A DNA stretch of 64,000 nt from Ceratothoa steindachneri. Lineage: Eukaryota; Arthropoda; Malacostraca; Isopoda; Cymothoidae. Positions 47,134-59,767 of this stretch are shown piece by piece. The notes beneath the pieces are model-generated. The model ran no database searches. It saw only the letters and a list, made by a program, of their open reading frames with translations, and was not told the origin of the DNA. Each line of letters opens with the position of its first letter. Within the stretch, counting starts at the first letter, position 1. The stretch lies in assembly GCA_963969495.1 (NCBI GenBank), contig OZ018338.1:45143206-45207205 (forward strand). The letters run 5' to 3'. The position numbers and the translations under genes are program-made.

Positions 47134-49129
47134 CAGAATCAACTTAGGAAAACATTGAAGTTTAAAAGCACATATTACTAGAGTTCGAATATTTAGGAAT
47201 ACAGGCCATTTCGTACTGAAGATATCCTATTGAACCAAATTATTCTCTTAAAACTATGAACACTGGATGGAGCCAGCCTTCACTTTTAGAAACTAATCAT
47301 ATTTTTTTTCTGTTTGTTTCGTAGTTTTAGAGATTTATATTTGTCTTTTGGGGGGTTTTAAGCTGGTTTGGGGGTTTTGTCCAAACTTTTCTTGCCCTTG
47401 GTCGAACGACGCAGATACTTGATGCATATCTTGCATACCATGTGTGGTGTTCAATCTTTATCCTGACTAACAAATATCATACCAAAATATGCATGGTTAG
47501 CAGGCTTTAGGAGACATGCGACTGTATTTTTTTTAGAAACAACGGTGATTCGCCACGAATGAAACAGAATACATCAGGCTTATTTTTTCAAGACCTTAAA
47601 GCCGAATCCATTTCATTCATCTGCAAATGACAAATACCAGTTAGTCAAATATTGCTGGGTTCAAACTCTTCATAATGCGCTTATTTGAAGAAATTAAAAA
47701 AAATTTATCATATAAATAGAAAATACCCGTACATGTAAAAATCGTAAAAAGAATCATGTTGCGATAAATCAAAAAGTCGACCTCTCCAAGCAAATCGAAT
47801 GTGATAAAAAAGGACTGAGACAGGACTATAATAACTCTCTATCAGAATTTTAGGAGATATCAGATTTATAGAATTGAAATTAACTTGACTCAAAATTAAT
47901 GGAAGTATTTATTGTCGCTTCTGCCTTGTCGATGACAGTATTATTTGCTACAAATATAGAAAAGTTATAACAAGCCGGAACCAGAGTTAAATTGAAAGTT
48001 AACTACCAAAATGAAACAAATATGAATAGCTATTCAAAAGATTGAACAATTAGAATTTACGATAAAATTTGTTTAGCAGGTATATCAATACGTATAATCA
48101 AGAAAACTTGTTTCTCTTGATGAAAGAAGGGAAACGGAAGGTTTTTTTTCGAAAGAGGAGGCTAACCTCCGAGAGACGTAAATGCGTATCAATTTGGAAA
48201 ATTGATCATTATTAAGGAGTATGGAAAGAGAAAATGGAGCCGTGGAAATGGCAGAAGAACACGAGTAATTATAATTGATTATAGTTGAGTTGTAAGGAGG
48301 AAATAAATATGATTTTTCTATCAGTATTAAAATCAAGCGCAATGAATCAGGATAGGATGAAAGGAAAAGTAAAACAATGACGAGGAGCGCTGACGCACAG
48401 ATGACACATCGGCAGCGGTCGACCTTCGAGGAAATGATAGCCATCGGTAAAGATAAACGTAGCGGAGAATGCAAGGATATTTATCTAAGAAAGAAAGACA
48501 AGAGAACGTGCCAATGGAGCAACAGCAGTGAAAGATATCTGATATACTAGAGACAATGGCAAGAGAATCAGAAATGAGGGGTGCTATTGTTTTTGAAAGG
48601 TATCAGTGGTCATCAGTGGAGGGAACGATGGACACCAGCGAGAACACTGCACATGTGGCCATCCGGTAAAAGTGGAAGAATTTTTGCGTACAGGATGTCA
48701 CGTCCATCTCATAAGGAAGTTTCTTTGCAATCCGCACAGAAAGGAGTAGAAATCCCAAGTACCAAAAGAAAAACACCCATTTAAACCTAGGTATCGATAC
48801 CGGAAGTTTTAGAGGAATTGAATTTGTACATCAGGGAACGAAAGTCCAAGATGCACTGGATCAAGGTTTTCTATAGCAAGAGGAAAAAAGGCGGTCAGCG
48901 CCACATGTAGTTTGGGATAAATGAATATTGTTTAGTTTTAATGTAGTTGGAAATGTAAGGCTTTCATGAAATATTTTCATACAAAATTAGGCTTAGAAAT
49001 CTCATATATTGCTTCTCCCTGATTAGGTGATGGACAATTGAAACTCTCTGAGAACCATGCTAAGAGATTTAACGCCTCAGTTTATCATTCTGTTACTTTC
49101 CTTAAAATATTATGTAAGGACACGAGATG
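46563..49129. other. AT-rich DNA with a (TA)n tract
   Basis: A (TA)n run lies at 47070-47131. A less AT-rich, purine-rich patch at 48360-48790 contains small open frames that I do not recognise. No gene is supported. Confidence 0.5.
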
Positions 49130-49960
49130 ACAAGATAGCAAATCCTTTTTACCAATTTTTCATTAGGTCGATTGTAACCCATTGTTCACCAAGTGCATGA
49201 CCATTTTGCATGGTTTTAGGTGCGTACAAAATTTCAGCCTTCTTTACTAGTCGGACTTCTTCCTCATTTAATGCATAATTGCCATCAGGTGTAATGGGGA
49301 AATTACTAGAAAATAATTTCTGATAAAATTTTTAACTTTTCCAACAGTGTTTTCATTTTTGATTTGTTTCTCTTCTTATCCTTTGTTGGTATAATTCGCT
49401 GTATTACTAGTCCTGTATTAAATGTTGTGTTTTCTATCCTGGTTTAGTTTTTTCAATGAACTTTTTGATTCCTGTATAATCAACATCTTCTCTAAGGGTT
49501 CCTTCTCGGGTCAATTTTAATCTTTTGTTTATGTTTTATAAGCTGTGCTTATTTTTTTTTAAATAACTTTTTCTCATTCCAATTTGCTAACGTTTCGTAC
49601 TGTAAAATAGTTTCTCTTATATCATTGTTACAGCTTTTAATGACGAATCTGTCACTACATCAATGATTTAATTAAACTTGTTTACTTATGTAAACAAAAA
49701 GGTTTGATTTTTGTTTGAGTGTCAAGATTTTATTGTTTTTTATCTTTGCTATGAGTAGAACTCTATCTTTAGATCTATTTTGATCTAGCTTCTGAAAGAT
49801 TTCCAGGAAAATTATGTAATCGATCTAATTGTTTTGTTTAATTTTGTCCCACACATAGCTATCTACACGTTTGCTTCTTTTAGAAGGAGTTCCTAATTAA
49901 AAGTTTTGATCCTTCTGAAAACTTTTTTTAGATTTTCCAGTTTATTTTTCTGAGCTAATG
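49130..49960 (-). pseudogene. unidentified coding remnant
   Basis: On the reverse strand several pieces in different frames look protein-like: LANWNEKKLFKK (~49595), LTREGTLREDVDYTGIKKFI (~49510-49450), and NFPITPDGNYALNEEEVRLV, continuing KKAEILYAP and HALGEQWVTIDL (~49300-49160). The spacing suggests one protein interrupted by frameshifts. I do not recognise the family. A retroelement or a Polinton-like element is possible, but no catalytic motif is visible. Confidence 0.3.
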
Positions 49961-50180
49961 TAAATTTTCCTACCGACCGAACTTCGTGTCGTTTTAGTGC
50001 CAAAGTTTGCAAAGAAATTGTCCATAATCATCTTATTTTTGTATATTTAAGAGTGCTGCATAGACGTCCCCAAATTCTAAGTAAGCTGTTGTAGGTGAAT
50101 TTGCTTAGATTTGTTGTAGCAAATGCACACTTGATATTTTAATTATTTGTAGAAATAACTCATGTGATACTTTAATAATT

Positions 50181-52074
50181 ACACTGGTCAACAGCCCAAA
50201 CGGTTCACATATGAGATTATGCTCACACAACTAATTTCATATTGTTAAATTTAAACCTAATATATTTTTGTTTGATCAGTCTAGGTTTTATAAAAAAATC
50301 AATAGGTACAAATATTCAATATTCCGTCACTTGTGTCGTACAATAGATATTTAACGCAAAACAGACCAGCTTGTCTCTTATGTGACTGTGCTTACATGAC
50401 TAATTTCACATTGCTAAGTATGATTTAGATGTTTTATTCTACTATCAGAACTACTTTCTTAAACAATCAGAAAAATAGTAAATATGATGACATTAATTGT
50501 CACATGCAAGATAACGCTATTAAACACGTCACATATAAGCTCATAAGAAATTGTACCAGAAAGCATAAGTTCAAATCCTTTATAATTAACAAAATACGAA
50601 ATTCTAAAGGTGCTTCTGAACTTCCCGCTTTCCTTTTTAAAGCTCGCTCTCTTCTAGTTGCAGCATCCAGCAATAGTCGCACATCATATTAGGAGTGAAT
50701 TGTCCCTGATATATGCTCCTCATTATGGCGATGTCTTGATGAAAACTTTCACCGAGTTCATCACTATTGTCTCCAATGTTATCTGGGAAAAATCAACATG
50801 AAAGTGAAAAAAAACTAATTTCAAGGACATCCTTGCTCCCAATGCATGATAATTTTGCAGCATGGTTGTAAGGATTTATTTGCAGTTGTCAGCATGATAG
50901 TTAAAAAAAAAAAAAGCTTTGGCACATTGACAAATGATTCCGATGAGTTTTTCTCCAGTGGGTTCAAGGCCTTGGTGAATTCGCTATCATAAACTAGTAT
51001 ACAAATCTGTAGCCCATTTAATACACCTGCTTTCAACTTGGCTTCGGAAACCACACCTCCTAGATTCTGTCATAAGTATCGAAACTCTGCACCAGGTTTA
51101 TCCATAGCCTTGAGGAAATTTTTAGCCAAACCGAGCTTTAGATGCAGTGGAGGTAAAAATATCTTTTCTGGATCTACAAGAGGATTGTAAGCACAGTTGA
51201 ACCTTCCAGACGCATTTATTGTCCATTACTTTCCCACAAAGTGCTTTGCCTGACCTCTGCTGTCCCACAAATACAAAAGGCATATGTGCTTTGTGTAGCC
51301 ACTCTAAAGGCCAAGTAGTAAACAGATGACTTTGAGATCCCCACATATTTTCCACTAGTGTTTCTCGTATTCTGTATTGGCTAACAAAACTTTCATTGTT
51401 TCATAGCTCACAGCCATCTTTGCTGCATGTGCTATTGGGAGAGATGTAAGCCGATTGCCATTTTGTGAAAGAACAGCTTTCAGACAGTCTTTTCCTGAAT
51501 CTATTATCAGGGCCTCTCATCATCTGACTGGTATGATTCAGACTTGCAGAATTGTTGCATGAGAGATACTGCGTCCTCACAGTAACAAAGGTTGTTTGCC
51601 ATCTTGGAAAATGCAGACAGCTCTCTATGTCAATAACGATCTGTAGTAATACGCACTACAGCTTCCAGCAGGTTACGCTGCTTTAGTCTGGATCCCAGAA
51701 CTTCGGCTTTTTCTTTGGACAAGTCTATGGATTCTTGAGGCTACTATGAGTGTAGGCGCCACATATGTAACAAAAACTATTAGCATCGGTTATGCACTTG
51801 TCATGTTCCATGTTTTGTTAAGTTCAGACTAATTAGACATTAGGCATTTGTAGATATGATATGCACTATCATGAACCAGCAATCTGAAACAAAAAAACAC
51901 AAATTAGGAAAAAATTATTGCATAAGTGGAACCAAATATATTGATATGCTGGTTCTGAAAAACAGCCCGATACAGCTATACAAATGTTATTATTAAATTC
52001 AGCACATATAGTTACCCTCAGGTCAGACTATTTTGATCCAGAACCATGAGAAATTTTCTTTTGTTGACCAGTGT
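50181..52074 (-). mobile_element. CACTA/Chapaev/Transib-like transposon, copy 3
   Basis: The 13-base ACACTGGTCAACA at 50181 is exactly mirrored by TGTTGACCAGTGT at 52062-52074. The 1894-bp interval contains a decayed transposase of the same family as copies 1 and 2, and ACACTGGTC is the same start as copy 1. The flanking four bases (AATT, TAAT) do not match, so the target duplication is lost or the boundary has drifted. Direct repeats with ACTAATTTCA(T/C)ATTG lie in the left subterminal region (~50230 and ~50400). Confidence 0.7.
50690..51810 (-). pseudogene. CACTA/Chapaev/Transib-like transposase, copy 3, decayed
   Basis: Read right to left: an N-terminal Cys piece SFCYICGAYTHS (~51770); SKEKAEVLGSRLKQRNLLEA (~51720-51660); NLCYCEDAVSLMQQF (~51590-51550); IDSGKDCLKAVLSQNGN (first Asp, ~51505); ICGDLKVICLLLGL (second Asp, ~51340); WDSRGQA (~51265) with the CxxC damaged; PLVDPEK, then PPLHLKLGLAKNFLKAMDKP (~51180-51090); and DELGESFHQDIAIMR (~50755-50715). 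The region between the Cys piece and SRLK is shorter than in copy 1, so exons 1-2 are partly deleted. Stops and frameshifts are numerous. Confidence 0.72.
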
Positions 52075-52194
52075 TAATGTTATAAATAACGTTATCCCTC
52101 GCCTTAAGAGGAAATCATCCCTACTTTTATGTATATTGTTTCTACATTTAAAAGGAAATGTTCCCGTTTATTAAATAATTACAAATAATTACTT

Positions 52195-54135
52195 CAGCTG
52201 CAACTTAGGGAAGCCACTCTAGAAGAATTCGACGAGGAGCTGCATAGGATTAGAGAAAAAATTAAAGGGCAAAGAGAGGGGTCAGTCCCATTAATTTGTT
52301 TCAAACCATCCTACACTTAGGATAGACACCATTAATGATGTCGATGATCGAGGAGATCAGCCGTGCGGCATAAAATATAAGGAGATTCGGTCCATCAAGT
52401 CAGTCATAGAACGCAATCAGAATTAATAGTACTAATTTACGAGAAATAGTAGGGAGTTTGAGGACTAATGGCCATAATAAAAACATGAGCAGTAAGTGAT
52501 AAAATGAATATTAAAGACACATGGGACAACATTTTAGGGGACAAGGCAGAAATGGAGAAATTGTTCAGAGAGCGATGGAAAAATATATTCCAAATTAGCG
52601 AAGATAACAAGAATTATGACATCGAATTTAAATATGAAATCGTAGAAGAATTCAATGCAGAAATCAAGCCAACATAACCCTTCCAATTTGTCTAGGGGCG
52701 AAACAACAACAATGGAACAGATGCGATTATTACATCAGAGGAAGTAAAAAATACGATAAATAACTTCCGACAAAGAGTCACAGGTAGATTTGGATTCACC
52801 AAGTTAAATTAAATTTAAGCCCACCTCCGAACATAGCAGAGGGAGTAAGTGTTGCGTGTATGAACAGGGGGATACCTTCCAGCTAAACCGAAAATAGCAA
52901 GGATGATATTTATCGCTAAGGCGGGAAAATCCCCAGATCGAGTATATAACTACCAACCCGTTTTGCTACTATATTTTAACTGTAAAGTATTCTAAAAAAT
53001 AAATAATCGACATACTTCGATGATATCGGTCTGAGGAACAGCTGCCAATTTGGCTTCATTTCAAAGGAGTCATCCTAGAAAATATTGCGAAAGCAGAGAG
53101 AGAAATGTCGTGTTAATATTGTCTGCCGGGACCTTTCCAAAGCCTTCGACGAAGTTTGGCAAATGGGTATGCAATTCAAGATACTCACATTGGAGAAGAA
53201 CAAGATGATCTAAAGGATATTATGCGATTATATAATGGAGAGACGTGCTTATATGGTAATAATAGTACGCCATCAAGGAAACAAATTCCTGTTTGCTTCC
53301 GGTTTGCTAAAGGAAGAATATTTGAGCCCGTCTCTCTATTCAATCTACACCGTAGTTCTACCACCAGCCAGAAATGAGCGCTGCCTGAAGATTCAATTCG
53401 CTGCGACATCAGCCATCTGATAGTTTGGCCTTACAATAACTGCAAATAAAATGACGCAGAAGAGATATGGAGTATCAATAGATACGAAGAAAATGGCTAA
53501 ATAAAACTAATAGGGATAAATTTAGGATGGTACCTGTGTGCATGAAGATCCATTCGAATGTATATGTAGAAGAAGAGAGTTACAGATATAAAAATGAGTG
53601 AAAGATATATGTATAGGCTAACCGTTACAACATCAGATTACAAGCGTATTTGTATTACTGTTAAGCTAAGAAACCTCAGCAGGAAGAACAAAAGAAAGAT
53701 TCACCAGGGCATAATCGATCCGCGATTATTTATACAACTATAGCGATGTACACGATCTCGAGAAGTAACCTACTAAGATTTTAAAGATTACAGAACAAAG
53801 CTATGTACATAATAACAGACACTAGGAGAAGAGAACTGAAAGGACATTATACCCTATTAGGGAGGCAATGTTAATGCAACTCAACAGAATATTTGCAAAA
53901 AAAGCCAATAAGGTCATAGAAAAGTTTCCCAAGAATTGATGGAAGAGGAAAAGAGGAGGAAGAAGAAATATACACCTAGAGAAGGAGAAGACTACTCGAA
54001 GACGACTAAGAGTAATTAGATTACTGAAACATCACAGAGATAGATACATAAAATAGATAGAGAGATAGAATCCTACATGAGTTTTTGCAAGAAAGTTTCT
54101 AATAACGGTTTGAACGCCTTATATAAACAAACATT
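52195..54135 (+). mobile_element. LINE L4, 5'-truncated copy
   Basis: It starts abruptly within the linker after the endonuclease. ATLEEFDEELHRI matches L1 at 13510. It continues through ISEDNKNYDIEFKYEIVEEF (~52600), EEVKNTINNFRQRVTGR (~52745), AGKSP (~52925), VNIVCRDLSKAFDEVW (motif A, ~53110) and AMYIITDTRRRELKG (~53805). The 3' end reads GGTTTGAACGCCTTATATAA at ~54110, the same end as L1 and L3 but without a long TA tract. Five-prime truncation and a conserved 3' end are what target-primed reverse transcription produces. The frame is broken throughout. Confidence 0.75.
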
Positions 54136-54559
54136 ACTGTGACAAAGATACAGATAGACACGTCTACAAAAACTGAAATGCGTGATTCTCATGTGAAACA
54201 AACTTTTATTTAATCATGCTAAATATAACTACATACAATGGACATATATTATACTGATCTTCAGGGAAACTAGTATCTCTTCGCAAAAACTTTTACTTTT
54301 TCAGTTTTAAGCAACTATTCTTCTTCAAATATCACATTCAGATACGGGACTCATATTAGACACGTGAGAGTCGGGTCACGATAAACAGCAACGATCTAAA
54401 ATAGATACAAACTACATAACATGAATCAGATTTTACGTTAAACTGTTGATCTTACGATTGAGTCCAATTTGTTGTCTTCTACTATATTTCTTTGCTGTTG
54501 TGTCCTTAAACTTTCTTCTTCCGCCCGCTCTAACCCCTACTTATCATATCCGCAGTGCC

Positions 54560-55100
54560 TGGAGCCAACTTAAGCTCTCAGCAGTTAGTATCGGATATCT
54601 AACTACAAGGCCAGCTGCACAGTTATCACCCAAAGGCAAAACACTAGGGATACAGTTAACCTCAACGGAGTGCATAAAACATGTAGCCGAAAGAAAAGAA
54701 AGAGTAGCCTTTGTGCTGAAACTCCTTTAGTAATTAAGAAGATAAAACACAAGGAATAAAAGGAAAATACATCAGGCCCTAGAGAGGGAGGTGCTAATCT
54801 ACTCTCCCATCCCTATTAACAGCCTTGTTATAGCAGAGAAAAGAGAAATCAAAAAGGTTCAAAACAATTCCATATATCTATCTTATCACTAACACAAGAA
54901 GAAAAGAAATGAGGACTCAGAGAACCACTTAACATCGCGGCCAAAAAAAACAGAGCTGAAAAAATCTGGAGGAAAATCGAAAACCTTCCTCCAATTTTTG
55001 CAGATAATACCATCACCAGAGTAACCACTCTGTTTAACTACAGTTTCACTTGTGTAAGACCCCAACAGGAAATAGTGGAAGTACCCTTGTACACATAACT
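54560..55100 (+). pseudogene. LINE L6 fragment (region after the reverse transcriptase)
   Basis: KTLGIQLTSTECIKHVAERK and then FVLKLL match the L1 stretch with GLRIATRGYGNHVAKTTSNA. They are followed, in shifting frames, by IHQALEREVLIYSPIPI and IKKVQNNSIYLS, which match L1 KVQNKAVYII. The last part near 54930-55010 is similar to LNIAAKKNRAEKIWRKI. It is only ~540 bp and lies 430 bp after the end of L4. It is a separate copy because it repeats a region already present in L4. Confidence 0.5.
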
Positions 55101-58100
55101 AGGCAAATAACCGTATCAAGAAACCAGCTATTTTGGAGCTTACCCGAACAAGACAATGAAGAAAGCTAACACGAAAATATATACCCTATCAAGGTTCCAA
55201 GAGAAAATGACACCTAAAAAGTGACTAACCAAATTGACACCCAAAGTGAACAGATAACAGTGAAAATCACGGTAGTGGCAACAAAACTAGCTTAACTAAA
55301 GTGAATCGAGACAAAATGGCTCAACCATGAGTAAAGTAAAAATAATTAAGTGTTCATGAAGAAAACGAGAATAAAGAAGTGAACAAGTATAAAACCTGAA
55401 AACACTAGAAGATACAAAATAGACTAGCAATAAAAAGACGTACACATAACGGCATACATGCTACATTACAAACTAGAATAAAAGAAAGAAAGAAAGAAAA
55501 CAGAGATTAGTCAGCTCACCCGACAACTTTACAGAAGTTGTAATTGCTTAGCAGTAGAGCAACAGGTAAAGAATCAAATAGAAAAATTAATTCTGGGCAA
55601 GATTCGTATTCTACGTTAATCAATAAATAATGTGTGCAGAGGAGCACCATCTTGGTGAAAGCAAATCTTTTTTAAAAGAGATGGCTAAAGTGATTTTAGT
55701 TCCTTTCAATTGGGTTCAGATTATCATCATACTGGGAGCTTTTTAGTGAGGATGATATTATTTCCCTATACACCAAAGAAGATGCATCCGATTAGATCTT
55801 CTTAAGAAATTATTACCCCACTTTCCATTTTCTGATAGTAACGGTCAGGGTACCAATTTGGGCTGTTTTTAATCGTAGAAACTGATGTTTCGTTTATTAA
55901 ATTTCTTCTATTTGTCAGTGTAAGAATGCTAGAACGCTTTTGTTTTGTTTCTAAAGATAGTGTTACTTCTTGAAATCATTACAAAAGTCATACTAAGTGC
56001 TTCTTTTGTGATTTGAAATGATACACTTGTTTTAGAGCTTGATTCTAAGTATTCTTTAACCCGATTTGGGTTAAATTGGCCAACACAACTTTCTACGAGG
56101 GTTATAAAAAGAAATTGTCAGTTTAAACATCTCCACAAAAGACTCGCTGTTCCAATTTAAAACTTACGGTATATATATTCCTGCAATCCGTTTATATCTG
56201 CGGCGAAGCGCCAGGTCAAGGCGTCGTTTTTTTGTCAAAAGGAGTAAAGTTCAATTGTACCCATTTAGAGCCATGAAATGACCCATGAGACATATGGTTA
56301 TTCACCCTGGAGATTTAAAATCTGCCATCGGATTTGGTGCTGGGTGGCGCCATCTAGTGGCAGAAGCCTCATTTAGCCATTTAGCCATTCAAATGCACTT
56401 GTAAGTGATTTGAACCATGGAAAACCATCAATGCAATAGCTATTTATCATCTTATCACAAAACGCCGTAGGTTATTGTAAGGGACTTTCACTCTTGTTAG
56501 CATATTAAATGATATATTATTAGATTTAATGATATAAATTTAGATTTGGGGGATATAAAGCTTAAGTATTTCTGTCTCTTTGAGTCATCCAGTACATACT
56601 TAAGTCGTTTCATCTAACTTGTTTTACAACAAATCATTTTGTATATTTCTCAGGAAGTGCAATCTTCTCCATTAAAATCAAAAACACACTTCTCCTTCCT
56701 TTAAATTATTGGACATTTTATGGAACAAAATCAAAATTCTACTTCTTCTTCTGAAAACATCTTGATATCTTCCCTTAGCCCTCGATAATGCCCGACTTTT
56801 CTACCCTAAATTTTCAACAGTGGCAGAGGGCTCGCTCTTTCCGTTTCTGCCTTTCAATATTTCAGGCAGAACTTTGACATGGCGTCACTTTTTGATGGAG
56901 ATAAGAAGGGTTTCCGAATTTGCTCATTCCATAGATATGTATGGAAAAGCCAACGAAGTAAGACGCAGTTTCATGAAATTAACAGATTGAAAGTGACATT
57001 CATGAGCTCGTTAAAGCACTTTGAGAACTACAGTTATTTATAGACAAAAATATTCGTTAAAATAAAATGGTTTAAATTCAATTCTACTAATTTGCCACAT
57101 TATAAGGAATTTTACTTCAGTTGGCTAATGCGAACGGAAATCCTTTCATCGAGCATAAAATTTGCAATGATGAATAAAAGAGAGCAGTTAAACGTCTTAA
57201 AGAAATCCGCATCGTTACAGAGAAGTAAGAACATTGTAAACCTTAAGGGATATACACCCGCCACCCGCCACATTCAACCAAACTCACATATATGAATTTT
57301 TCCCTCACTAGATAGGAGGGAATAATCAATTTTTAAGTGATAAGTCCTTATTAAATGCCCCTAATTCCGAAAAAAAGATTTGCATACACTGACCAACGTT
57401 TTCTTCGTATAAATTCTATTTACACCTAATTGGCAGACACTTCTCATTTTTTTTCATCATCTGATAACACTATCTTATGGGATCTTCTAATTTAAAAAAA
57501 CTTTTGACCTTTTCAAACCTGACAGTAAAAACGGAGGAAGGGCGTCTGATGAGTGATGAAACTCATATTGTTAAAGCTTACTCCATTAAATTAAAAGAAA
57601 GAGAAACGTATCCAAAAGCAAGGTGAATAGTGTAAAAAGTTATGGTTCTCTTACGAGTAAATTTTTACAACAACGCTATTCAAATTTAAACAAAGGCCAA
57701 ACCCGTTAGGCAAAAATGTCTTGATTTACACTTTAGAAGGAAACAAAATTCAGAAAAAAAAATTCTTCATAGCGATGTATGTAATAGTGGCGTTGTGTTA
57801 TTTTGGAGCCATGCTTCATTTCAAGTGGTTTTTAGTAAATGAGTGAAAGCGAAAATATTTTGAGGTTAAATTCCAGAAGAAAGAAGAATGCCCAAGCTTG
57901 GATTTCTTTAGCCATTTAGGCTGCAGAAATTCAAGTTGTACCGTTTAATCTTTCTTTTCAAAGGAAGTGAAATTTAAAGGACACTAGGGAGAAACCTGAG
58001 TACAAGGAAAGTATACATTTTAGTTGTAAATACTGGTACTTAAAGGTTTGCTTTATCTCAGGAATTCAATACTTTTTCTTTCAAAAAGCCTAGTCTTGCT

Positions 58101-58284
58101 CTTCCTTCAATTTTCTATCGCCTGATGCGTAAGTGAATCATGTGTGCAGTTCGGGTTGATGATCAATACAGTACTTACTGGGCATTGACCACGCACAATA
58201 GTCTTTGTAAGAATCAGATAGAAAGGAGAGTAGTTATTAAATGGGCCAAGGTTTACTTTTTAATTTCCTGCACATTAAAGTGTA
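55101..58284. other. AT-rich DNA without recognised genes
   Basis: A GC-richer patch at about 56200-56420 (GGGTGGCGCCATCTAGTGGC) and a few open frames of up to 67 codons were examined. None resembles a known protein or RNA. I assign nothing here. Confidence 0.45.
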
Positions 58285-58500
58285 TACCAGGTGTCCCAGA
58301 AAAAAGTTAACCGTACTTTGAATTAATATAACTCAAAACCTATTGGAAATTTTGGGATGCTGCAAAAGGTATTTTATTTGAAAACTATTTATCTGTCGAT
58401 TCTAGAAATATCATTTAATTTCCTTTTATGATATTGATACACTAATGGGTTTAGTGGAGGCTATCAAAAATATGTTTGCGCAAGGAAGTAAAATAATGAA

Positions 58501-58610
58501 ACGAAGCCTAGGAAGGCTAGGCCACCGTGCACTTTCAAGAGAAGCGTAGGGAGCCTAGGTAGCCTAGGTCACTGTGCGATTCTTCAAGTAAAGCCTAGGC
58601 CATTTTACAG
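58501..58610. repeat. subterminal CCTAGG repeats
   Basis: Four CCTAGG palindromes (58507, 58554, 58563, 58594) lie in a degenerate repeat containing CACCGTGC/CACTGTGC, just inside the left terminal repeat of the IS630-type element. They have no counterpart inside the right repeat. They could be transposase or host factor binding sites, or a small separate insertion. Confidence 0.6.
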
Positions 58611-58724
58611 TGTTTTTCAGCCACGTTGTGGTATGGTAGCGTCATTATTGCTTACTAAGCAAATCAAAGAGTTTCTGTGTAAAGGTTTACTTCCATAGAA
58701 CCGTTTTTAATCGTGTAGTTAACC

Positions 58725-59767
58725 AAAGATCAACGCGTATTTGTAGTCACAAACTTGATTAAGACTGGCAGTATTACACAAGTACAAGATTCATTTGAAC
58801 AACGTTTTCCAGGTAGGCACCCACCAAGCAAGCCCACAATTTGGAAAAACGTTTGCAAATACCAACATGAAGGAACATGCTTAAATCTAAATAAAGGTAG
58901 TTCGGGTCGTATGAGAACCATAAGAACAACAGAAAATATCGAAAATATTTAGATGAAACTTCTTCAAAATCCACATGTATCAGTTAGAAAGAATGGGTTA
59001 CAATTGTCAAAGTCATCATTTAACCGCATTATTAAACATGACTTAAAATGGCATCTCTATAAGATGCATGCAAGACACCAGCTTCTTGAAACTGATTTTC
59101 CTCCTCGTAGATAATTTGTCGAATGGCTTCTCCATAACCTGTTCGTTTCATGAAAAACATTGTGATTGGTGACGAGGCAGCCTTTTTCATGAATGGAAAG
59201 GTAAATAGCCATAACATTCGGCAATATGCGCTGCTGAACCACCCTACAGCATTCAACTTTGACACACGTATTTGTCAACAGAAAGTGTCTCAGTGGATTG
59301 GAATATGCGGGAATGGCTATCTTGTCGACCCATTGTTTTACGGGAATAACTTAATGGTGCTTCCTACCTGAGCATGATCAACAAAAGGATTTTCCCGGAA
59401 CTCCGCCAGATTTATGTCAATTAATTCAATAGACTTTGCTGGATTCAGAACGGCGCACCAGCTTATAGACAGCTTGCTGTAAGAACAAAATTAAGAGAAA
59501 CGTTTGACAACCGCATTGTCGCGCTGAATCATGCAATTGAATGGCCCCCAAGATCCCCTGCGATTATTTCTTATGGTGATATCTAAAGAATAAAGTGTTT
59601 TCTACTCCACCGCAACGCATCAACCAGTTAAGAGATAGTATCATACGTGAAGTCAATAGACTTAAGGAAAATCCCAAGTTAATCAAAAGAGTTGTTCAAT
59701 CAATCCGATCAAAGGCGCAACTGCGCTTGGAAAGAAATGGAGGACATGTGGAAGGATACGGTACTTA
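58725..59767 (+). pseudogene. IS630-type transposase with DUF4817-like N-terminus, decayed
   Basis: The N-terminal helix-turn-helix reads DQRVFVVTNLIKTGSITQVQ, then FEQRFPGRHPPSKPTIWKNV and SSGRMRTIRT. This resembles the DUF4817 domain that heads many arthropod transposases. The catalytic domain has IGDEAAFFMNGKVNSHNIRQ (first Asp, ~59170), QWIGICGNGYLVDPLFYG (~59295), QNGAPAY (~59450, Asn where the second Asp is expected) and AIEWPPRSP-CDYFLW (~59540), with VNRLKENPKLIKRVVQSIRS at the C-terminus. Frameshifts occur near 58950, 59110, 59370 and 59575. Loss of the second Asp alone would abolish activity. Confidence 0.8.

Noticed and set aside
50177..52078. Target-site duplication of CACTA-like copy 3
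   Set aside because: The four bases outside the 13-bp repeats are AATT and TAAT, which do not match. I do not claim a duplication.
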